From an uncultured Prevotella sp. (GTDB lineage: Bacteria > Bacteroidota > Bacteroidia > Bacteroidales > Bacteroidaceae), in assembly GCA_946623195.1 (NCBI GenBank), contig CAMOQW010000024.1, positions 1 through 20,599 on the forward strand: a stretch of 20,599 nt of DNA, written 5' to 3'. The translations under genes were made by a program, and so were the position numbers. Each line of letters opens with the position of its first letter. Position 1 is the first letter of the stretch. Shown in pieces: positions 8,854-16,340 of this stretch. The notes beneath the pieces are model-generated. The model saw nothing but the letters and a program-made list of their open reading frames with translations. It had not been told where the DNA came from and did no database searches.

Positions 8854-8857
8854 CCCT

Positions 8858-11023
8858 ATGCAGATGAACAGGAGTTGGTTATGGATGTTGCTGTGCCTGA
8901 TGCCCTTGGCGCTTTGGGCTCAACGTCCGCGCTATGAGAAGATGTCACCCCTGCTGCGTCAGTTGGCACGTCAGCAGGTTACCGTTGCTGCTACCGGTGG
9001 AAAGCACGCCGCAGCTGTCCGGCAGGGTGAAATCTGTGCATTCGTCAAGACCACCACGCCTCAGGCACTCACCGATCATGGCTGTAAGGAGTTGGCCCGG
9101 GTAGGACAGATTTCTATTGCCGCTGTGCCCATCTCGCAGCTGGGCATCATGTCGCTCGATGCCCGTGTGCTTCGCATGGAGGCTCGCCAGCATAACAGCC
9201 TGGCCAACGACCAGATGGCAACTCATCTCAACGCCCTTCCTGTCTACGAGGGGCTCCATCTGCCGCAGGCCTATACGGGTCGGGGAGTGGTCGTTGGGCT
9301 GATGGACATCGGTTTTGACCTGACGCATCCTACGTTCTATTCTCCCGATACGACCGACTATCGCATCCGGCAATTCTGGGATATGCTCTCTGCTGACACC
9401 CTGAACAGCCCATTCTATGTGGGTCGTGACTATGTGGGTCGCGATGCCTTGTTGACGTTGGGCCATTCCCGCGATGGTGTAGACCAGGCGCATGGCACGC
9501 ATACTGCCGGTACTGCTGCCGGCAGCGGCTACAATGCTCCCTATCGTGGAATGGCTCCTGAGGCTGACATCTGCCTGGTGGCTAATGCCGTCACCGACGA
9601 CACCATCTATATAGACCCTGCCGATTACTACAAGTACACGTTTGCTACCGATGCATTAGGGTTCAAGTATATGTTCGACTATGCCAAGCAGGTGGGTAAG
9701 CCCTGCGTGCTATCCTTCAGCGAGGGGAGTGTGCAGGATTTCCACGGCTACGACCAACTCTACTACGAATTGCTGGACTCGCTGGTCGGACCGGGGCGCA
9801 TCATCGTTGCGGCAGCAGGCAATTACGGTCATTATAGGACGTGGTTCTGCAAGCCTGTGGGGGTGGAGGCTATGGGTACTTTCATCTACAATGACAAACC
9901 CTCGTTGGACTTCATCCTCAAGTCGGCCTCCGACTTTACACTCCGCATGGTGACATACGGTGAACATAACGACACGACGCTGATTCCCACCAGTCGTGTG
10001 CTGGACTTGAAGGATTCCCTACTGGTGCTTCCCGGCCTGACCGTTGAGGCTTACCCCTCGTGCTACGTGCCTGAAGAGGTCTGCTATGATGTATCGGTCA
10101 GGGGGGATAAGAATGTTGGCATCTCGCCCCGCTTGTCCGTGGAAATTCTGGGGGCTGATGCCTATGTGGAGTTCTGGCGGGTCAACGGTGTTCTGTCCTC
10201 GAATGGCCTGAATCCGCAACTGAATGCCGGGGAGAAGGTGGGCAGTGTGCTGTCGCCGGGCAGTGCTCCGCGAGTCATCTGTGTCGGTGCAACGTCCTAT
10301 AGAGACAGCATACTGAATGCCAAGGGAGAATGGCTGAAGTTTGGAACCGACGAGAACGGGGTGCGCAGCATCTATTCGTCTGTCGGGCCGACCTTTGACG
10401 GTCGCATGAAACCAGACGTGATGGCTCCCGGTATCAATGTCGTCTCTTCTTACAACAGCTTCTTTGCTGAGCACCATCCTACGTCGGGCAATCTGCAGTG
10501 GGATGTGGCGCATTTCGACTTCAAAGGGCGCACCTATGCATGGAATGCCAATTCCGGTACTTCCATGGCCTGTCCTGCTGTGGCCGGAGCCATCGCCCTC
10601 TGGTTGCAGGCGAAGCCCGACCTTACTCCGGAGCAGGTGTTGGAAGTTCTTCACCGTACGTGTCGCCAACCCGACCCGTCACTTTCTTATCCCAACAACT
10701 ATTATGGTCATGGTGAGATAGACGTCTATGCCGGTTTGCTTGATATTTTAGGTGCCAACCGCATTCAGGAACTGTCAGTCCGTCATTCTCCTGCCCGCAT
10801 TTCCTATGCCGACGGAATGCTGCGAATCTGTCTTAACGCACCTGCGTCGTCCTCTCTTCAGTTGCGCCTGTTCAACATGAGTGGCAGCCAAATCATGACT
10901 ACCAAGTTGCCGGCTGGTCAGAGTGACTATGCTGTTCCCCTTACCCGACAGCCCTCCGGCATCTATGCCGTTCAGCTGGATGGCTCTCCGTCAGTCCAGG
11001 GCTCCACCCTAATCCGCCTCTGA
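8858..11023 (+). CDS. S8 family subtilisin-like serine peptidase with probable type IX secretion C-terminal domain
   Basis: This 721-residue protein has a signal peptide (MQMNRSWLWMLLCLMPLALWAQ; the second ATG at 8864 is an equally possible start). A prodomain-like stretch follows, then a subtilase domain with a complete catalytic triad: Asp150 (GLMDIGFDLTHP), His212 (AHGTHTAG) and Ser569 (NSGTSMACP). The oxyanion asparagine is Asn322 (AAAGN). The distance between His and Ser is long (about 357 residues), so there is an insertion between the motifs. The last 80 or so residues (LRLFNMSGSQIM ... QPSGIYAVQLDG ... STLIRL) look like a type A sorting domain of the type IX secretion system, which suggests export to the surface or outside. 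Substrate unknown; protein degradation or protein maturation are possible. It starts four bases after ispH and so is probably co-transcribed. Confidence 0.92.
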   Translation: MQMNRSWLWMLLCLMPLALWAQRPRYEKMSPLLRQLARQQVTVAATGGKHAAAVRQGEICAFVKTTTPQALTDHGCKELARVGQISIAAVPISQLGIMSLDARVLRMEARQHNSLANDQMATHLNALPVYEGLHLPQAYTGRGVVVGLMDIGFDLTHPTFYSPDTTDYRIRQFWDMLSADTLNSPFYVGRDYVGRDALLTLGHSRDGVDQAHGTHTAGTAAGSGYNAPYRGMAPEADICLVANAVTDDTIYIDPADYYKYTFATDALGFKYMFDYAKQVGKPCVLSFSEGSVQDFHGYDQLYYELLDSLVGPGRIIVAAAGNYGHYRTWFCKPVGVEAMGTFIYNDKPSLDFILKSASDFTLRMVTYGEHNDTTLIPTSRVLDLKDSLLVLPGLTVEAYPSCYVPEEVCYDVSVRGDKNVGISPRLSVEILGADAYVEFWRVNGVLSSNGLNPQLNAGEKVGSVLSPGSAPRVICVGATSYRDSILNAKGEWLKFGTDENGVRSIYSSVGPTFDGRMKPDVMAPGINVVSSYNSFFAEHHPTSGNLQWDVAHFDFKGRTYAWNANSGTSMACPAVAGAIALWLQAKPDLTPEQVLEVLHRTCRQPDPSLSYPNNYYGHGEIDVYAGLLDILGANRIQELSVRHSPARISYADGMLRICLNAPASSSLQLRLFNMSGSQIMTTKLPAGQSDYAVPLTRQPSGIYAVQLDGSPSVQGSTLIRL

Positions 11024-11040
11024 CTAATAGTCAATGACTA
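11021..11040. repeat. Overlapping short palindromes at a convergent gene junction
   Basis: The junction reads TGACTA-A-TAGTCA-A-TGACTA, so one hexamer occurs direct-inverted-direct. It includes the stop codons of both convergent genes (TGA at 11021-11023 and the minus-strand TAG at 11040-11038). Only short 4-base stems with 5-base loops are physically likely and there is no T-run, so a role as a two-way terminator is weakly supported. It may be a coincidence. Confidence 0.35.
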
Positions 11041-12414
11041 TCGTTTGATGTTTGGAAGCTGTAGTCCATAGCCTTTGCGGCGGTCAACATAAAGCATGGC
11101 AAAGGCAGTGAGGGCAGCACCAAGGGCCGTGAAGCCGAAGATGAGCATCGACGATGTGTAGCTGGGGTCCGACTGGTTGGCATGACCTACCAGCATGGGT
11201 ATGATGGCACGTCCGAAGTTTTGGATAAAAAATATCATGGAGTAGGCTGTACCCAGGCATTTCAGGGGAATGATTTTTGGTACGCAGGGCCACAGGGCTG
11301 CTGGTGCCAGCGAATAGCCGATGCTGAGCGTCACCATCAGGGTGATGGCTACTGTGCTGCTATGCATGGGTAGTGAGAAGCCGAAGTGAACGCCGGCTAA
11401 CATGAGTGCTCCCGTGATAATCAGGGTTACACCGCGACCATAACGGTCATAGATGAGTCCGAAGAGTGGCGTCATCAGCATGGTGCCAAAGGGTGCTATG
11501 CTAGAGAAGAATCCGGCGATGTCCGGGTCGACGGCATATTTCATCACCATCAGTTTGGTGGAGAATTTCAGGAATGGCGATACGGCAGAATAGAAGAGTA
11601 CGCAGAACAGTGTAATCAGCCAGAAGCCGGGATTACGCAGTGTGACGAGAATGTCGGAGAAGCGGAACTCGTCGGAGACGGTTTCTGCTGAATGGTCGGA
11701 AGTGCTGTGAGCTCCGGAGCGGTTGGCATCCAGTCTGCGGTCCATGATGCAAAACACCAGAAAAGCCAGCAGTCCGATGATTAGGAATGCCAGCGAAAGC
11801 AGCAATGGCGTGGACAGTGTGAAATGACGGGCAATAGGTGCCGAAATGCTTAAGGCCGCAGCGGTGCCAAGGCGTGCCATTGCTAACTGAATGCCCATAG
11901 CCAGTGCCAGTTCATGACCCGTAAACCAGCGGACCATAGCCTTTGAGACGGTGATGCCGGTCATCTCATAGCCAACGCCGAAGATGGCAAAGCCTAAACT
12001 TGCTATCGCCACCGATTGAGGCAGGGAAAAGTGAATACTGAAAAGCGAAACATGAACTTCCGCCGTCGGGAAGTCGGCAGTGACGGCATAGTATTTGATG
12101 AGTGTGCCGATGACCATGAGCGAGCAGGCCAGCGTACCCGTAAAGCGGATGCCCATCTTGTCGAGAATCAGTCCCGAGAAGAAGAGCATCAGCAGGAATA
12201 CGTTGATGAAACTGCCTGAACCGGAGAAGAAACCATAGTCGCTGGACGTCCAGCCCAAGCCACCCGCGCTGCGCGGCATTTCCAACAGCGTTTCCAGCGG
12301 CGACATGACATCATTGACAAAGTAGCCCATCATCATAGCGGTGGCTACGATGATGAGCACTGTCCAACGTGCGAAAGGCGAGTCGTTAAGTCGCTGCTGA
12401 AGGTGTCGGGTCAT
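11038..12414 (-). CDS. MFS transporter B, MFSD1-like (possible dipeptide transporter)
   Basis: This is a 458-residue inner-membrane protein with about 12 membrane segments. The start MTRHLQQRLN at 12414 is chosen because homology with its neighbour begins there and its ATG overlaps the TGA of transporter A (ATGA), which suggests translational coupling. Family landmarks are GLILDKMGIRFTG (loop 2-3), RWFTGHELALAMG, LAMARLG and the C-terminal block LAPAALWPCVPKI ... GTAYSMIFFIQNFG. These match the lysosomal dipeptide transporter MFSD1 as I recall it, including Glu150 and Arg181 of this protein at the positions reported as important in MFSD1. It and transporter A share the overall plan and the ending LPNIK, so they are diverged tandem copies. 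Dipeptide transport is inferred from family and from the dpp5 neighbour. A general MFS assignment is certain. Confidence 0.9.
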   Translation of the reverse strand: MTRHLQQRLNDSPFARWTVLIIVATAMMMGYFVNDVMSPLETLLEMPRSAGGLGWTSSDYGFFSGSGSFINVFLLMLFFSGLILDKMGIRFTGTLACSLMVIGTLIKYYAVTADFPTAEVHVSLFSIHFSLPQSVAIASLGFAIFGVGYEMTGITVSKAMVRWFTGHELALAMGIQLAMARLGTAAALSISAPIARHFTLSTPLLLSLAFLIIGLLAFLVFCIMDRRLDANRSGAHSTSDHSAETVSDEFRFSDILVTLRNPGFWLITLFCVLFYSAVSPFLKFSTKLMVMKYAVDPDIAGFFSSIAPFGTMLMTPLFGLIYDRYGRGVTLIITGALMLAGVHFGFSLPMHSSTVAITLMVTLSIGYSLAPAALWPCVPKIIPLKCLGTAYSMIFFIQNFGRAIIPMLVGHANQSDPSYTSSMLIFGFTALGAALTAFAMLYVDRRKGYGLQLPNIKR

Positions 12415-14033
12415 TCCTTGATGTTTGGCAGTTCCAGTCCGATACCCTTCTTGCGGTCTACCACCTTGAGCACGAAGCCGAGAATGAGCGCTGCCACACC
12501 CAGACAGGCCAGCATAACGAGTGGAGCGGTATAGTCGAACTGGGTGGGGTCGGTGACTCCCGGATTGGTGGCATCGAGCACCTTGCCGATGAGCAGCGGG
12601 AACAGCCACAGTCCGATATTCTGAATCCAGAATATCAGAGCGTATGCAGAGCCAATCACCTTGGCATCCACCAACTTAGGAACCGAAGGCCACAGAGAGG
12701 CCGGCACCAACGAGAAGGATGCACCCAATACCAGAATCGTTGTGTAGGCTATGATGATGCCGCCTACAGGACTGTCCTTGAAGGCCGGCAACACGAAGGC
12801 AAACGTCAGGTGGCAGGCGATGAGCAGCACGGAACCCAGGACGAGCATGGAAGCGGCCTTGCCGTGATGATCCAGATAGCTGCCGAGAATGGGGGTGATG
12901 AGCACTGCCAATAGTGGGAACACGGCAAAGATGGATTCTGCCGACTGGCGCATGTAGCCCATATAGCAATAGGTGATGAGAGCTATGACGGAGATGGCTA
13001 ACAGGGAGAATCGCTTGGAATTCTGTTTCTGGAAGTTGCTGGCAAATCCGGTGGCGGCTACCACCAGCATGATGACATACTGTACGATAGTCACAGACGA
13101 ACTGGCCCAGAACGAGTTGGCATCAGGGGCTGTCAGCGTGAGGTTGCACTGCAGCATGTTGACAGCATATTTCTGGAAGGGGAAGATGGCTGAATAGTAG
13201 AGCACGCAGAGCAGGGCGACAATCCAGAAACCGGTATCGGTCAGAATCTTCCCGATATCACTTATCTTGAAGGGATCGTCCTTTTCCTCTGCTTCACCCG
13301 TTTGTGCGTCGAGCTTCTGGTCCATGACGAAATAGACGATGGTCATGATGAGGGCAATGCACATCAAGACGACACCGAAGGCTACCGACCGACTGACGCT
13401 GACCTCACCCCCCAGGCGGGCAAAGAATGGCGAGAATATCATGCAGGTGGCTACTCCCAGACGAGCCAGTGCCATCTCGGAACCCATGGCCAGCGCCATC
13501 TCGCGGCCCTTGAACCACTTGACGATACCACGTGAGACGGTGATGCCTGCCATCTCGCAGCCACAACCGAAAATCATGAAGCCGCAGGCCGCAAACTTGG
13601 CCGAGGCAGGCATACCGGCATAGAAGGGCGAAACGCCCAATTCGTCGAAGACGGGGATGTAGTTGAGGTGGCTGTTGAACCAGGCTTCCAGTCCGCTACC
13701 GATAAAGCTGTCGCTTACGGCATACCATTTCACGCAGGCACCCACCAGCATGACTGCTGCTGACAGTACGGCAGTGAAGCGGACACCCATCTTGTCGAGG
13801 ATGATGCCGGCAAAGATGAGGAAAAAGGCGAAGACGTTGAGGAACACCTCAGAACCTTGCATGGTGCCGAAGGCTGTGGAGTCCCATCCGCGTGTCTCCT
13901 GCATGAGGTCCTTGATGGGCGAGAGGATGTCCATAAAGATATATGAACAGAACATGGCCAGTGCCAACAGCAGGAGTGCTGTCCACCGCATGGCTGCGCT
14001 GTCGCGCAGTGTCTTTTGAATAGCTTGTGACAT
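12411..14033 (-). CDS. MFS transporter A, MFSD1-like (possible dipeptide transporter)
   Basis: This 540-residue inner-membrane protein has about 12 membrane segments and longer loops than its neighbour (the loop near 105-145 between early segments is extended). Landmarks are GIILDKMGVRFTA (76-88), Glu160 in GCGCEMAG, the WFKGREMALAMG block (173-184), Arg191 in ALARLG, FKISDIGKIL before segment 7, and SLVPASLWPSVPKL ... GSAYALIFWIQNIG near the end. These blocks line up with human and mouse MFSD1 from memory, more closely than with sugar or drug transporters. It follows dpp5 by 43 bases with no TAnnTTTG promoter between, and its stop overlaps the start of transporter B. The expected substrate is a dipeptide or small peptide; this is inferred. 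The cell may use the two copies for different peptide sets or as a pair. Confidence 0.92.
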   Translation of the reverse strand: MSQAIQKTLRDSAAMRWTALLLLALAMFCSYIFMDILSPIKDLMQETRGWDSTAFGTMQGSEVFLNVFAFFLIFAGIILDKMGVRFTAVLSAAVMLVGACVKWYAVSDSFIGSGLEAWFNSHLNYIPVFDELGVSPFYAGMPASAKFAACGFMIFGCGCEMAGITVSRGIVKWFKGREMALAMGSEMALARLGVATCMIFSPFFARLGGEVSVSRSVAFGVVLMCIALIMTIVYFVMDQKLDAQTGEAEEKDDPFKISDIGKILTDTGFWIVALLCVLYYSAIFPFQKYAVNMLQCNLTLTAPDANSFWASSSVTIVQYVIMLVVAATGFASNFQKQNSKRFSLLAISVIALITYCYMGYMRQSAESIFAVFPLLAVLITPILGSYLDHHGKAASMLVLGSVLLIACHLTFAFVLPAFKDSPVGGIIIAYTTILVLGASFSLVPASLWPSVPKLVDAKVIGSAYALIFWIQNIGLWLFPLLIGKVLDATNPGVTDPTQFDYTAPLVMLACLGVAALILGFVLKVVDRKKGIGLELPNIKE

Positions 14034-14076
14034 ATTATTACTTTCTGATTATTTGTTGATTGCACGTATGGATGAC

Positions 14077-16245
14077 TTAATCCTTCAGCCAGCGGTCGAG
14101 CCAGTCGAAGAAGGTGCGCTGCCAGAGGATGCCGTTCTGGGGCTTCAGCACCCAGTGGTTCTCGTCGGGGAAGATGAGCAGTTCGGCGGGAATGCCGCGC
14201 AGCTTGGCAGCATTGAATGCCCCCATGCCTTGGTTGTAGACGATGCGGTAGTCTTTCTCACCATGAATGCAGAGGATAGGTGTGTCCCACTTGTCCACAA
14301 ACTTATGCGGCGAGTTCTCGTATGTTTTCGAGGCGCGGGCGGTGCGGTCCTTGTTCCAGTAGGCATCGTCATATTCCCAATTGGAGAAGAATACCTCCTC
14401 AGTATCGGTGTACATCGACTCCAGGTTGAAGGCACCGTCGTGAGCGATGAAGGCCTTGAAGCGCTTCTCGTGATGTCCGGCCAGATAGTAGACGGAAAAA
14501 CCACCGAAGCTGGCTCCTACGGCTCCCAGCTTGTCCTTATTGACGTAAGGCAGGTTGTTGGCAGCATCGTCGATGGCGGCCAGATAGTCCTCCATACATT
14601 GACCAGTCCAGTCGCCGGAGATTTCTTCCAGCCATTCTTGTCCGAAACCGGGCAGTCCGCGACGGTTGGGAGCGACGATGACATATCCCTGTGAGGCCAT
14701 GATGAAGAAATTCCAGCGATAGCTCCAGAACTGGCTGACCGGCGACTGCGGTCCACCCTCACAGAAGAGCAGGGTGGGGTATTTCTTTGCCTCGTCGAAG
14801 TTGGGGGGCAGGATGACCCAGGTGAGCATCTCCTTACCGTCGGTGGTCTTCACCCAGCGCTGCTGTACGGTAGGCGTGTCCAACTGGTCGAGGATGTGCT
14901 TGTTCTCGAAAGTAATCTGGGATATCTGGGTTTTCTCGGGTTTCTTGAAATTCGGTGTCACGATATAGAGGTCGGCCGGGGCTGTGAAGGAGTGACGTTC
15001 CATCAGCAGCTGCTTGCCATTGTTCATCAGCTGGAGCGACCCGAAGTCGGCCCAGGTGTCTGTCAACTGTTTCAGTTCCCCCTTCCAGTTGACGGCATAG
15101 AGGTTTTCTGTGGCGTGCCATACACCGATGAAATAGAGCATCGCGTCTTTGGAGTCGCTCCATACGAAAGCGTCAACGTTGGAATCAAAGCTCTCCGTGA
15201 CATAGCGCTTCTCGCCAGTGGCTATTTCGTAGATGCACAGACGGTTACGGTCAGCTTCATAGCCGTTGCGCTGCATGGATGTCCATGCGATATACTTCCC
15301 GTCGGGCGAGAACTGCGGGTTCTGGTCGTAGCCAACATTGTTCTTCAGATTCTCTGTGGCATCCACGTTTTGAAATTTCATGGTCTTGGTGGCATCAATC
15401 TTTGGCTCCACGTAGTCGGCAGGCTTACAGAGATTACGGGTCTCTCGCGTACCAATATTATATAGATAGATATCAGAATCAGTGGAAATGGCATAGTCGG
15501 CGCCTTTTTTCTTGCGACAGGTATAGGCAATGGTCTTCGAGTCAGGACTCCATGCCAACTGCTCAATGCCGCCAAACGGCTCCATCGGACATTCGTAGGG
15601 CTCGCCATCAAGGATGTCGGTTTCGTCTGCACCAATAGTATAGTCGCTCACCGAATGCAGGAAGGGATGCTGGATGCTCTCCACATAGTGGTCCCAGTGG
15701 CGGTACATCAGGTCTGTCACCCGACGCCCTGTGGCCTTCGGCAGGTCGGCAGGATTCTCCTTGATCACCTCATGAAAGGGAATCGACTTGATGAGGATCA
15801 CCTTCGAGCGGTCGGGCGAAAACTTGAATCCTTCCACCTTGCCGTCCGTCTTCGACAGCTGCCTGCGGTCAGAGCCGTCAGCCTTCATACACCATACTTC
15901 GCCACCGCTGATGAAGGCAATGGTCTCTGCATCCAGCCATGTCGGGTCGGTTTCGCTCTTGCTGCCCGTGGTCAGTGTGGCGTTGCTGCTGCCATCGGCA
16001 TTCATCACTGCAATCTTTTGCTGGCTCTTGTTCTGCTTGACAGAATAGTAGCCTACCTGATAAACTACTCGGCGGCCGTCGGGCGATGCCTCCGTAGTGC
16101 CGATGCGCCCCATGGCCCATAGCGCCTCGGGGGTCATCGTGCGGCTTTTCAACTTGATGTTACTCTTTCCAATCACGTCGTTCTGTGCATTTACGGGGCT
16201 TATGGTCATCATGGCCATGACCGCCAGCGTTAATAATTTCTTCAT
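14077..16245 (-). CDS. dpp5: Dipeptidyl-peptidase 5 (S9 family serine peptidase), periplasmic
   Basis: This 722-residue enzyme cuts dipeptides from the N-terminus of oligopeptides. The signal peptide MKKLLTLAVMAMMTISPVNA fixes the start at 16245; the upstream in-frame ATG at 16269 lies inside the -7 box. An N-terminal beta-propeller with PD40-like repeats (SPDGRRVVYQ, SPDSKTIAYTCRKK, SPDGKYIAWTSMQRNGYEAD) precedes an alpha/beta hydrolase domain with Ser579 (GASFGG), Asp665 (HGEKDYR) and His697 (DENHW). Long blocks agree with Porphyromonas gingivalis DPP5 as I recall it: DLPKATGR, DLMYRHWDHYVE, GEPYECPM, LPPNFDEAKKYPTLLFCEGG and PDENHWVLKPQN. Its length is close to the family (about 690-720). 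It is first in a minus-strand operon with two MFSD1-like transporters, consistent with dipeptide release followed by uptake. Confidence 0.96.
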   Translation of the reverse strand: MKKLLTLAVMAMMTISPVNAQNDVIGKSNIKLKSRTMTPEALWAMGRIGTTEASPDGRRVVYQVGYYSVKQNKSQQKIAVMNADGSSNATLTTGSKSETDPTWLDAETIAFISGGEVWCMKADGSDRRQLSKTDGKVEGFKFSPDRSKVILIKSIPFHEVIKENPADLPKATGRRVTDLMYRHWDHYVESIQHPFLHSVSDYTIGADETDILDGEPYECPMEPFGGIEQLAWSPDSKTIAYTCRKKKGADYAISTDSDIYLYNIGTRETRNLCKPADYVEPKIDATKTMKFQNVDATENLKNNVGYDQNPQFSPDGKYIAWTSMQRNGYEADRNRLCIYEIATGEKRYVTESFDSNVDAFVWSDSKDAMLYFIGVWHATENLYAVNWKGELKQLTDTWADFGSLQLMNNGKQLLMERHSFTAPADLYIVTPNFKKPEKTQISQITFENKHILDQLDTPTVQQRWVKTTDGKEMLTWVILPPNFDEAKKYPTLLFCEGGPQSPVSQFWSYRWNFFIMASQGYVIVAPNRRGLPGFGQEWLEEISGDWTGQCMEDYLAAIDDAANNLPYVNKDKLGAVGASFGGFSVYYLAGHHEKRFKAFIAHDGAFNLESMYTDTEEVFFSNWEYDDAYWNKDRTARASKTYENSPHKFVDKWDTPILCIHGEKDYRIVYNQGMGAFNAAKLRGIPAELLIFPDENHWVLKPQNGILWQRTFFDWLDRWLKD

Positions 16246-16266
16246 GTCCGTACAGTATTTGGAGTG

Positions 16267-16298
16267 CAAAAGTACTAAAAACAGTGAGAAAAACCAAA
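16267..16298 (-). promoter_or_regulatory. Promoter of the dpp5-MFS operon (-33/-7, Bacteroidota type)
   Basis: On the minus strand the -33 element TTTG (16298-16295) and the -7 element TACTTTTG (16274-16267) are separated by exactly 20 bases, which fits the Bacteroidota consensus TTTG-N19-21-TAnnTTTG. Transcription should start near 16261, leaving a leader of about 16 bases before the ATG at 16245. Its -33 box is only six bases from that of the opposite promoter, so binding of RNA polymerase at the two is probably mutually exclusive. Confidence 0.8.
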
Positions 16299-16303
16299 TA
16301 ATA

Positions 16304-16335
16304 TTTGGAAAACTGGCAAAAAAAGATTACTTTTG
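16304..16335 (+). promoter_or_regulatory. Promoter of the TPR/SpoIIE phosphatase gene (-33/-7, Bacteroidota type)
   Basis: The plus strand has TTTG (16304-16307), 20 bases, then TACTTTTG (16328-16335), an exact match to TTTG-N20-TAnnTTTG. The -7 element ends five bases before the ATG at 16341. Transcription should therefore begin at or within a few bases of the start codon, so the mRNA is leaderless or nearly so. The in-frame TTG at 16305 sits in the -33 box and cannot be the start on this transcript. Confidence 0.8.
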
Positions 16336-16340
16336 CAGAT

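Noticed and set aside
12415..12609. N-terminal extension of MFS transporter B to 12609
   Set aside because: The extra residues are a different-frame reading of the end of transporter A and have no membrane-protein character; homology starts at 12414.
14034..14076. A separate promoter between dpp5 and MFS transporter A
   Set aside because: No TAnnTTTG element on the minus strand in this gap.
16246..16269. Start of dpp5 at the ATG at 16269
   Set aside because: It falls within the -7 box (16267-16274), upstream of the expected transcript start, and the signal peptide begins at 16245.
16305..16340. Start of the phosphatase gene at TTG 16305
   Set aside because: The TTG is part of the -33 box and the added residues come before a clear lipoprotein signal at ATG 16341.
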